Below the pieces are notes generated by a model. It worked only from the letters and a program-made list of their open reading frames with translations, did no database searches and was not told where the DNA came from. 64,000 bases of DNA from assembly GCA_963806455.1 (NCBI GenBank), contig CAWDXZ010000003.1, forward strand, positions 1 to 64,000, read 5' to 3'. Below, one piece after another: positions 1-7,088 of the stretch. A program made the translations under genes and the position numbers. Each line of letters begins with the position of its first letter. Position 1 is the stretch's first letter. This DNA comes from Bog-756 sp963806455 (GTDB lineage: Bacteria; Actinomycetota; Acidimicrobiia; Acidimicrobiales; RAAP-2).

Positions 1-588
1 GTCGAGAAGCCGAGCGCACCGCAGGCGATGGCTTCCTTCACCAGGTCGCTTCATCGAGTCGATGTCCTCGGGCGTGGCGGCCTCGTTATGGGCGCCCCGA
101 TCGCCCATGACGTAGGAACGGACGGCCCCGTGGGCGATCTGGGTCCCTATGTCCATGGTCCAGCTGCGGACGGCCGAGGGAGTCGAGGTACTCGGGGAAG
201 GTCTCCCACTCCCACTGCATGCCCTCGGCCAGCGCCGTGCCCGGGATGTCCTCGACCCCCTCCATCAGGCCGATGAGCCATTCGTGGCGATCGGGCCGGG
301 CCGGGGCGAACCCCACTCCGCAGTTGCCGGTCACGATGGTGGTCACCCCGTGCCAGCTGCTCGGGGCCAGCACCTCGTCCCAGGTGGCCTGGCCGTCGTA
401 GTGGGTGTGAATGTCCACCCAGCCCGGCGCGACCATCAGACCGTCGGCATCGACAGTCCGGGCCGCCGACTCGACGGGCAGCGATCCCACCTCGGTGATG
501 CGTCCCCCGTCGACGGCGACATCGGCCACACGGGCCGGCGCCCCGGTACCGTCGATGAGCGTCCCCCCCGAATCACCAGGTCGTGCAT
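1..588 (-). pseudogene. Broken N-acyl-D-amino-acid deacylase (amidohydrolase), cut by the window edge
   Basis: The N-terminal half of a D-aminoacylase-type amidohydrolase is readable but split over frames. ATG at 588, with an AAAGGGG ribosome site just upstream, starts MHDLVIRGG. A C-run at 563-569 breaks the frame, which resumes with TLIDGTGAPARVADVAVDGG, the metal-binding segment WVDIHTHYDGQATW and GNCGVGFAP. Another shift near 165-175 leads to SWTMDIGTQIAHGAVRSYVMG, and another near 45-50 to a segment ending GALGFS. An intact relative with the same order of motifs lies at 38619-40307. One break is in a homopolymer, so sequencing error cannot be excluded, but two neighbouring genes are broken too. 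Confidence 0.8.
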
Positions 589-699
589 GTGTAGGTCCCC
601 TTTCCAGGCTGTTCACCGATGCTGGCACGGCCGGCCGCGGGGCGCAATGACGGTGCCTGCGCCGCCGTGGGCGTCGGGCAGGCTCGGTGGGCGTCCGGC

Positions 700-1122
700 T
701 CAGCGTGGCGGGATCGAGTATGTGACCTGCGCTTTCGCCACCACCTCGTCACTCCCCTTCGAGTACAGGGCGACTTCGGCGACACCCAGCCGCTTGCCCA
801 GTTTGAGGAGCGTGCCGTAGGCCACCACGTCGACCAGCGCCGGCTTGCGGAGGAAGTCGATGTGCAGGCTTGTGGTCACCGACAGGGCCACCGGGCCGAT
901 CTGGCCGACGATCACCAGCCAGGCCGCACAATCGGCCAGCGCCATCAGTGAAGGCCCGGCCACGGTGTCGCCCGGCCTGCCGTGGGCCTCGTTGACGGGC
1001 AGCCGCAACCGGACGGAGCTGCCGGTGACCGATTCGACGACATAGGGGACCGGCGCGCCGGGGAACGCCTCGATCAAAAAACGTTGCAGCTCCTCGACGC
1101 CCATCGCAGGTGACTCGGCCAT
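700..1122 (-). CDS. PaaI/YigI-like hotdog-fold thioesterase family protein
   Basis: A 140-residue protein starting MAESPAMGVEELQRF and ending AKAQVTYSIPPR. The middle segment, AHGRPGDTVAGPSLMALADCAAW, followed by ALSVTTSLHIDFLRKPA, is the usual hotdog thioesterase layout: a helix carrying the Asp/Ala-rich active region, then a strand of the type TTSLHIDFLRP. Such proteins hydrolyse acyl-CoA thioesters in the cytoplasm. The frame is open further upstream, but the ATG at 1122 gives the normal family length. It is the only intact gene in the first 3.4 kb, between frameshifted genes. The substrate cannot be told from sequence. Confidence 0.75.
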   Translation of the reverse strand: MAESPAMGVEELQRFLIEAFPGAPVPYVVESVTGSSVRLRLPVNEAHGRPGDTVAGPSLMALADCAAWLVIVGQIGPVALSVTTSLHIDFLRKPALVDVVAYGTLLKLGKRLGVAEVALYSKGSDEVVAKAQVTYSIPPR

Positions 1123-1139
1123 GGTCCGAGCACTGTAGC

Positions 1140-1372
1140 CAGAGCCGCAGCCGGAGGAGCGCCTGTGCCATCTGACCTTGACCGACCCGCCCGACCTGCT
1201 GGGCCAGGCGGCTGGCGGCGGTCCGGGTTGGCACGCCTGCCTCGACCGCCTCGAAGCGGCCATCAACGGCGTCGAGGCCTTCGGTCACCTCGCCGCCCTG
1301 ACTCCGGTCGTGCAGACTGTGGGGCGGCCAGAAGGGTCGGGAGGGCAGTGGGACGGTGAGGACCTGGTGTAG
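1140..1372 (+). pseudogene. Possible C-terminal fragment of an SRPBCC/AHSA1-like protein
   Basis: The plus strand reads LCHLTLTDPPDLLGQAAGGG, then PGWHACLDRLEAAINGVE, and ends QWDGEDLV before a TAG at 1370. The GWHxCLDxLEA pattern is common at the C-terminus of START/SRPBCC (activator of Hsp90 ATPase-like) proteins. No N-terminal part is visible: the upstream sequence is the start region of the opposite-strand thioesterase. I treat it as a gene remnant, with low certainty. Confidence 0.3.
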
Positions 1373-2083
1373 GAATGAAGAACACAAGGTTGCCGCGGGG
1401 CTGGCCGCCGAGGCAGGGGTCGAGCTGGTGGGCCTCACGCGCCCGGTCGGAGGGCGGCAAGGCGCTGGGTCGGGAAGGCGACCGCTTTCGCATCGATCTT
1501 CTCATGGCACGCCTCGGCAGAGGCGTTTCCCGAGGATCGAGTTCGCTCCGAGGAGGCCGACAACGAGATGGCCCTCGGCACGTCCTCTGGTCGCGTCTGG
1601 ATCATCGATCCGTTGGACGGCACTCGCGAGTACGGGGAAGGTCGCGAGGACTGGGCGGTCCATGTGGCCCTGGCCGTCGACGGTGCGCCCGTGGTCGGCG
1701 CGGTGGCCCTTCCGGCACTCGGAGCTCGTGCTCGGGACCGGCAGGCCGCCGACGCTCGCCGATGCGCCGCCCCGGCCCCGGATCGTGGTCAGCCGGAGCC
1801 GACCGCCGGCGTTCGTGTCGGAGGTCGCCGAACAGCTAGGGGCGGCAGTCATCCCGATGGGCTCGGCCGGAGCGAAGATCGCCGCCGTCATCAGGGGCGA
1901 GGCGGAGATCTACCTTCATGCCGGCGGCCAGTACGAGTGGGATTCGGCTGCGCCCGTGGCGGTGGCCTCGCCACCGGGCTCCACGCCACCCGACTCGACG
2001 GCTCGCCCCTTCGGTACTCCCAGCCCGACCCGTGGTTGCCGGATCTGTTGGTGTGCCATCCCGCTCTGATCGACGCGGTGTGA
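1356..2083 (+). pseudogene. Frameshifted CysQ / inositol monophosphatase-family phosphatase
   Basis: Pieces of one phosphatase lie in order in different frames. They are EEHKVAAGLAAEAGVELVGL (from 1380), then ARSEGGKALGREGDRF, then SGRVWIIDPLDGTREYGEGR (from about 1585). Next come VLGTGRPPTLADAPPRPRIV and GGQYEWDSAAPVAVA, and finally ATGLHATRLDGSPLRY to the stop at 2083. IDPLDGT is the metal-binding signature of the family, and GGQYEWDSAAP is the C-terminal Asp motif of CysQ-type 3'(2'),5'-bisphosphate nucleotidases. At least four frame changes occur in about 730 bp, so no functional product is expected unless the sequence is faulty. Confidence 0.75.
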
Positions 2084-2172
2084 CGGCGGTAGTCGGCACG
2101 GACGCGTTCGGACCGGTCGGACCGGTTGGACGGAGTCGGCGACATGACCGCGCCGGCGGGGACCGGCCGGTT

Positions 2173-3363
2173 ATGTCGACGACCGGGCGAGCGCCTCCGG
2201 CATCGGCCTTCGAGCCGGCCCGGCTCGGTCCCATCACGCTGAAGAACCGGATCATCAAGGCGGCGACGTTCGAAGGGGCGACACCGAAGGGCGAGGTCAC
2301 CGACGAGCTGATCGCGTTCCACGGGCGGGTGGCGTAGGGCGGGGCCGCCATGACAACGGTCGCCTACTTGGCCGTCTCACCCGAAGGGCGTACCGATCGG
2401 CACTGCGTGCTGCTTGGGGAGGCGGGCCTCACCCGGCCTGCGCCGGCTCACCGACACGGTGCACGCCGCCGGGGCGGCGGCTTCGGCCCAGATCGGTCAT
2501 GCCGGCCCGGTGGCCAACAGCCGGTTCGAACGGGAGCCCGTCTCTGTCCGCGTCCCGTCGACTGAGCCCGACCGGAGCGATCACCCGGGCGGCCACCGAC
2601 GGCGACATCGCCCGGATCACCGACGAGTACCGGCAGGCGGCCATGTCGCCGTCGACGCCGGGTTCGACTGCGTCGAAATCCACCTCGGTCATAACTACCT
2701 GCTGAGCGCCTTCCTGAGCCCCAAGCTCAATCGCCGCAGAGACGATGGGGCGGCAGCCTGGAGAATCGGGCCCGGTTCCCTCGCCAGGTAGTCCGCGCAG
2801 TCCGGGAGGCCGTCGGCGATCGGGCGGCCGTCACGGCCAAAGCTCAACATGGTCGACGGCGTGGCGGGCGGGTTCTGGCTCGACGAGAGCATCGAGTTCG
2901 CCCGGATGCTGGAGGCCGACGGCAGCGTTCGATGCCATCGAGCTCACGGGTGGCAGCTCCTTGTCGAACCCCATGTACCTGTTCCGGGGAGAGGCTCCCC
3001 GCGTGAATTCGCCGCCACGCTTCCGGCGCCGATGCGGCTGGGGTTCCGGGCATTCGGATCACGCTTCCTGAAGGAGTACCCCTTCGAGGAGGCGTTCTTC
3101 CTGCCCTATGCGCGCCAGTTCCTCGATGCCCTCTCCGTGCCCCTGATCCTGCTCGGAGGGATGAACCGGTTGGACACGGTCGAAGGCGCCCTGGCCGAGG
3201 GGTTCTAGTTCGTCGCCATGGCCCGTGCCTTGCTCCGTGAGCCCGACTTGATCTCCGATGGGAGAGGGGAACTGCAGCCGAAGGCCTGTGCATCCACTGC
3301 AACCGGTGCATGCCCACCATCTACAGCCGCACGCGGTGTGTGCTGGTCGCTGAGAATGGGTGA
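2173..3363 (+). pseudogene. Degraded NADH:flavin oxidoreductase (Old Yellow Enzyme family)
   Basis: The ATG at 2173 begins a typical N-terminus, ending FEPARLGPITLKNRIIKAAT. The first frame stops at TAG 2335-2337, where the family expects GRVAEGGAAM (GAG to TAG). Further pieces in shifted frames give TDTVHAAGAAASAQIGHAG, GAITRAATDGDIARITDEYR, DAGFDCVEIHLGHNYLLSAF and LSVPLILLGGMNRLDTVEGA. The C-terminal cysteine cluster CIHCNRCMP follows, with a TGA at 3361-3363. The reconstructed length of about 397 residues is normal. There are at least four frameshifts and two nonsense changes, the second a TAG at 3207-3209. The CxxCxxC tail resembles 2,4-dienoyl-CoA reductase-like members. Confidence 0.8.
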
Positions 3364-3449
3364 CCCTAGCTGAACTCTGCAACTGGATCCCATTAGGGGA
3401 ACCAGTCGTTCCCATTGGCTTCGCGAGCCAACGTACAATTGGCTCGACC

Positions 3450-3522
3450 GCCCACGTAGCTCAGGGGATAGAGCACTCGTTTCCTAAATGAGGTGTCGCA
3501 GGTTCGATTCCTGCCGTGGGCA
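3450..3522 (+). tRNA. tRNA-Arg (anticodon CCT)
   Basis: A full cloverleaf. The acceptor strands GCCCACG (3450-3456) and CGTGGGC (3515-3521) pair perfectly, with discriminator A at 3522. The anticodon stem CTCGT/ATGAG encloses the loop TTCCTAA at 3481-3487, giving anticodon CCT at 3483-3485, which decodes AGG. The T arm is GCAGG-TTCGATT-CCTGC. CCA is not encoded (CAA follows the discriminator). A small hairpin, TTGGCT/AGCCAA, lies at 3416-3432 upstream. Genes are decayed on the left, and no copy of the tRNA 3' end was found elsewhere in the window. Confidence 0.95.
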
Positions 3523-3804
3523 CAAAATGTTAGGCTTGCGAGGGAGAGAGGGAGACGCGCCGCGAAACGGGCCAAAACCCCCGCGCGAAAAGGCGGGGCA
3601 CGACGGGCGAGGCGGGCGCCACCGGAAACGGGGAGGACAGGGCGCGGGGCGGGGCGCTATGACGGACTTGGGTTTATAGATTCAGGCACGAAACCGACAA
3701 TTGGCCCCAACGCGGACCAGAACCCAACGCATTGTCGAGGCCTTTCAGAAGGCAGCGGCCAGCGGCCGGATCAACGCTGAGAGCATCCTGTAGGAACATG
3801 GCCT
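3523..3804. other. Gene-free stretch downstream of the tRNA
   Basis: G-rich, purine-rich sequence (3540-3660) followed by ordinary sequence. One frame ends TRTQRIVEAFQKAAASGRIN just before a TAG at 3790, which reads like the tail of a protein, but nothing upstream supports a gene. I see no promoter or RNA structure worth naming. Confidence 0.4.
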
Positions 3805-4320
3805 AAACTCGTCCTTGTGAAGACTGGCTCTCAGACGTTTTAGTCCGACCTCGGTCGCTCCCGCCAAGAATCATCCCTCCGAGCGACAGGCCGCGCTTGT
3901 CGTTTTCCTGAACCAAAAATGGCGTTCTTCGGACATGAGAGCACGGGTTCGGTCCGAATCGGCAAGGCGAAGGCCTCAGCTGAGCCATCATCACTTCAGA
4001 ATGTTCACTGCTCGGGCTACGACGAGTAAGGCGACGACCAGCGAAATTGCCTCCTCAGCCATCATCATCAGCTTCATCCACGGTCGGATCGCCGAAACAT
4101 CGGTGGGGCTGAACGCCGTTGCCGTGGCGAACGAGAAATGGAAGTAGTCCACGAACTTGGGGCTCCAGCCGGCCCCGACGTACTCCTCGTTCTTCATCTC
4201 CGGAAAAACCAGCGCTGGGGGTCGATCGCCACCACTGGCCCGGGCCGCTGGGCCCCCGCGGTCGAGGGCCCAGTACCACAGCCCGAAGGCGATGACGTTG
4301 GTCACCCAGATAGCGCCACC
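3805..4320. repeat. Segmental duplication, copy 1 (copy 2 at 36607-37125)
   Basis: From AAACTCGTCCTTGTGAAGAC onward, this segment matches 36607 onward in the same orientation at a constant offset of 32,802. The first 375 bp or so differ at only a few positions. Similarity then weakens up to about 4320. It covers about 185 bp of non-coding DNA and the C-terminal half of the membrane protein gene at 3991-4674. The near-identity of the non-coding part suggests a recent duplication rather than shared function. Confidence 0.85.
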
Positions 4321-4674
4321 GCTGGCCAAGAGGACCTTGGCGTCGTTGGTGAAGGCGGAGACATTGATGATGGACACGACGAGTCGCACGGCGGCGTCGG
4401 CATTGGCTAGTGAGATCACCGCGATCAGGCAGTTGGTCATCACCCGCAACCAGGGCAGGTCCCGGTCGATACGACCGGGATCGCCGATGATGAGAGCGAC
4501 CAGCAGGGCCACCACGATGACCGGAAACACCCATCGCGCATCTCCGTTGCGAAGTTCGGAGGGCAATGTTGCCCGCAGGAGACCGGTAGCCACGACGGCG
4601 AGAGCCATTGGCCATCGCGGTTCCCCGACGTTTGGCGCTCGCCCCGCGTTCAGCACCTCCTGACTGTCGCTCAT
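3991..4674 (-). CDS. Four-pass membrane protein with channel-like C-terminal half
   Basis: 227 residues. Hydrophobic segments lie around residues 20-35, 48-64, 80-92, 110-135 and 200-225. The C-terminal part reads FVDYFHFSFATATAFSPTDV, then RPWMKLMMMAEEAISLVVAL. This pore-helix-like stretch before a last membrane helix resembles DUF1345 and two-TM ion-channel proteins, but without a TVGYG filter. No function can be assigned. It is the first of three membrane-protein genes on this strand. A truncated second copy of its 3' half lies at 36793-37120. Confidence 0.7.
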   Translation of the reverse strand: MSDSQEVLNAGRAPNVGEPRWPMALAVVATGLLRATLPSELRNGDARWVFPVIVVALLVALIIGDPGRIDRDLPWLRVMTNCLIAVISLANADAAVRLVVSIINVSAFTNDAKVLLASGGAIWVTNVIAFGLWYWALDRGGPAARASGGDRPPALVFPEMKNEEYVGAGWSPKFVDYFHFSFATATAFSPTDVSAIRPWMKLMMMAEEAISLVVALLVVARAVNILK

Positions 4675-4779
4675 GGCGCTAGCTCGACCCGGGCCGGAGA
4701 TGAGCTCCAGCGCCGACTTCGTAGCCCAACCTGGGCGCTGCCGTGCTGATCCGATGAGTGGCAGTAGGAATGGCTCGAA

Positions 4780-5331
4780 TCATGAGGCCCGGCGCTGCTG
4801 GTTGTATTTGACGGCCTGGGTGACCACGCGCAACACCAGACCCAAGAACACCAAATCGAGCCACATCTGCACGGTAACCACAAGACGCGCCGCTTCGCTC
4901 TTGGCCGCGATGTCACCAAAGCCGACAGTGGTGAACACGGTGGAAGAGAAGTACATTGCGTCCGTGCGGCTGAGAGGTGTTGCAAACGCGGCCGCATTCG
5001 AGTGAGCCATCACAAAGTACGTCGTCGCGAAGAGCAGCATGTACAGCGGAACACTGAACGCCAACGCTTCGACGGCCCGGCCGACCGGGTGGTTGGACCG
5101 GATGATCTGGCGGACCTGCCAAATGATGATCGCCGTGAGCACCAGTGCTCCAAGCGTCAGCTTGGCGATCTTTTCAACGTTGGTGCCGCCGCCCAGAGGC
5201 AGCAGGAAGTAGAGAGCGAGGACCAGAGCGACCGTGGCGGCCGTGCGCAATACCGCGAAGACGACCAGCCGTTTTCGTCCCCGCTCGGTGAGGTCACCAA
5301 TCGGCGTGACTCCTGTCTCGTCGGCAGGCAT
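4780..5331 (-). CDS. Two-TM potassium channel family protein
   Basis: 183 residues. Four hydrophobic segments are seen: two N-terminal (about 25-47 and 57-72), one at about 88-110, and a last one at about 145-168. Between the last two is a pore loop, AMYFSSTVFTTVGFGDIAAK. TTVGFGD is the K+ selectivity filter, so the protein is expected to pass potassium across the cytoplasmic membrane as a tetramer. There is no RCK/TrkA-N domain. It lies about 100 bp from the preceding membrane-protein gene and 30 bp from the FUSC-like gene, in the same direction, so co-transcription is likely. Confidence 0.85.
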   Translation of the reverse strand: MPADETGVTPIGDLTERGRKRLVVFAVLRTAATVALVLALYFLLPLGGGTNVEKIAKLTLGALVLTAIIIWQVRQIIRSNHPVGRAVEALAFSVPLYMLLFATTYFVMAHSNAAAFATPLSRTDAMYFSSTVFTTVGFGDIAAKSEAARLVVTVQMWLDLVFLGLVLRVVTQAVKYNQQRRAS

Positions 5332-5361
5332 GGTGGTCCCGTTTCTCTCTCGGTCCGAGGG

Positions 5362-6420
5362 TCACGCTGTCTTGGCGGAGTGCTTTTGGAGCCGGTCAGC
5401 CACGAACATCACGAATACGCCGATCAAGACGCCGATCAGGGTGAAGAGGACCCGCCGTCCCTCAGCGGCGTAGTTGGTCGGCTGGGGCAGGTCCGCCGCA
5501 ATGAGCGCGGCACAGGCAATCGCCGCGGCGTAGTAGGCGTAGTTCACACCCTTGATGGCAATTCCGAGTCCAGCCAGGAGGATAATGATGACCTCCAGCG
5601 CGTGCTTGTTGCCGACCAGAATCAGGATCGGTATGGCGGCCACAGCACCCATCGCCGCACCCACCAGACGCTGCTCGCCGAAGAGCTTGGATTGCTCGAG
5701 GCTTGGCTTCATCGCGACAATGGTGGCGATGGGCATCCAGTCTGCGCTGGCTAAGCCCCCTCCGAAGGCGATGGCGGCGGAGGCGGCCAGCGCCAGCGAC
5801 CGGATCAACGCGAAGAGGACGATCGGCCGAGTCAACTGCACCGGGGATTGGCTCCCCGGGAGGTCCATGACCGGTGCGGGCCGCCATCTGCCCCTGCTCG
5901 CCAGCCATACGACGAACATGAAGGCGATCCACGCCGCGGCCCCGACCAGCCAGGCCAGTGCCTGGTCCCATGCGCTGATCTTGAGGTGGCCTGTGTCATG
6001 AGTTGCCAGTGAGAGCACGACGAGGAACCAGACGTTGAGCAGCAGCCCGGCGGCAAAACGGTGGACCCCGAGCTTGACGGCCAAGCCGCACGCCAGCGTC
6101 ACGGCGAAGACCGCAAGCACCACGAAGCCCCAGGCTTCGTCTCCCACGTAGAAGCCGAAGGCCGTCACCAATGCGCCAAGCAGGGCGAAGAGAGACATGC
6201 CCTCCACCCGCCTGCCAATTGCTCCTCCCGGGTCGCTCTGTGCCACCAAGAGGACGGCGAAGACGACAGGGACGAAGTATTTCTGCTCGTTCGTCTGGAC
6301 TATGGCAAACCACAGCAGGAACAGGAGGGCCGCGACGGCTGCGCCGGACTTGACGTTCAGTTTCTTGCCGTCGGCCGCGAACACTCTCTCTATCTGGCTC
6401 ATAGTCCAAATCCGAGCCAT
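5362..6420 (-). CDS. FUSC / aromatic-acid exporter-like membrane protein
   Basis: 352 residues with about ten hydrophobic segments in two blocks (about 25-155 and 195-345) separated by a hydrophilic linker, RGRWRPAPVMDLPGSQ. The second block has ALAASAAIAFGGGLASADWM, then VAMKPSLEQSKLFGEQRLVG and AAMGAVAAIPILILVG, the pattern of FUSC-type permeases (YccS/AaeB-like). Members export small organic acids or act in envelope physiology; the substrate here is unknown. An alternative start is Met7. It is probably the first gene of the leftward run ending at 3991. Confidence 0.7.
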   Translation of the reverse strand: MARIWTMSQIERVFAADGKKLNVKSGAAVAALLFLLWFAIVQTNEQKYFVPVVFAVLLVAQSDPGGAIGRRVEGMSLFALLGALVTAFGFYVGDEAWGFVVLAVFAVTLACGLAVKLGVHRFAAGLLLNVWFLVVLSLATHDTGHLKISAWDQALAWLVGAAAWIAFMFVVWLASRGRWRPAPVMDLPGSQSPVQLTRPIVLFALIRSLALAASAAIAFGGGLASADWMPIATIVAMKPSLEQSKLFGEQRLVGAAMGAVAAIPILILVGNKHALEVIIILLAGLGIAIKGVNYAYYAAAIACAALIAADLPQPTNYAAEGRRVLFTLIGVLIGVFVMFVADRLQKHSAKTA

Positions 6421-6654
6421 CAGACGTGCTCGAGGGCGCCTGGACGAGTCGCCATTTGATCCTCGACGTGAGCGACGATCGGGAAGCCGCCCTGACCCAC
6501 CTCAAGCGGGGTGCGGTGAAGCCCGTGGAACGCGATCAGGCCCTTCGTGAGTTGGCTCATCGTCTGCGACCTCTGATTGTACGGCCGGCGAGGGCGAGAT
6601 CACGGATCTCGTCCATCCTCCCGAGTGGGGCAGGGCCGGACATGCTTCGGGCCT

Positions 6655-6885
6655 TCACCCGTCCGTTCCGTAGTCTGGATTGACGGACACGAGCTCGATG
6701 CCGAGTTCCTGAACTCGCTCGATGAGCCCGACAAGGTGCGCCTGATCTATCACATCGCCGGTCAGCACCGTCGTGCCCGCGAGCCGCCGCAACTGCATGC
6801 CGTCAAACAGGACTCCGAACGAATCGCCCAGCTCCCCGCGAAGGACAAGCCGATAAATGCGAGGTTGCACCCTTTTGTCGTCCAC
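6655..6885 (-). CDS. Small conserved hypothetical protein next to the LAL regulator
   Basis: 76 residues: an N-terminal strand pattern RVQPRIYRLVLRGELGDSFG, then GMQLRRLAGTTVLTGDVIDQ and AHLVGLIERVQELGIELVSV. The composition suggests a small alpha/beta fold with no membrane segment. I recall similar short proteins beside LuxR-type genes in actinobacteria, but no function is known to me. A 17-bp motif shared with the region upstream of the gene at 9893 lies 47 bp upstream (6933-6949), pointing towards this gene. That suggests common regulation. Confidence 0.55.
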   Translation of the reverse strand: MDDKRVQPRIYRLVLRGELGDSFGVLFDGMQLRRLAGTTVLTGDVIDQAHLVGLIERVQELGIELVSVNPDYGTDG

Positions 6886-6932
6886 TTCGACGCAGCCTTA
6901 CATTCCGGCAGGCGACCCGTCATCACCTTCGG

Positions 6933-6949
6933 CCGGATTCACCTAGGGG
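6933..6949 (-). promoter_or_regulatory. 17-bp conserved motif, copy 1 (upstream of the 6655-6885 gene)
   Basis: On the minus strand this reads CCCCTAGGTGAATCCGG. The identical 17 bp occurs at 9712-9728 on the plus strand. Each copy points at the next gene downstream (start 6885 here; start 9893 for the other), and the two flank the LAL regulator gene. A regulator binding site or a common promoter element is the simplest explanation; the function is inferred. Confidence 0.55.
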
Positions 6950-7088
6950 AGTCGGTTTGGTCGGCCGGGCCAAACCTCCCGGTCCTCACGCCCGGCCAGG
7001 CGTCGACCAATGATCACAGACCATGGAAAACAGACGTGGGCGGCGCTGCCAACCGAGGGCGTCCGTTGCGTTCGACCCTGGATGCTCG

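Noticed and set aside
3803..3994. 63-codon minus-strand frame in the duplicated non-coding segment
   Set aside because: It is open in both copies, but the two segments are nearly identical at the DNA level, so this gives no evidence of selection on protein. No ribosome site or family was seen.
3450..4320. tRNA-Arg as an integration site for a genomic island
   Set aside because: No integrase gene next to it and no second copy of the tRNA 3' end was found in the window.
6426..6683. 85-codon plus-strand frame upstream of the FUSC-like gene (LILDVSDDREAALTHLKRGA)
   Set aside because: The first half looks protein-like but it degenerates to low-complexity sequence and overlaps the reverse-strand upstream region. 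Not enough for a gene call.
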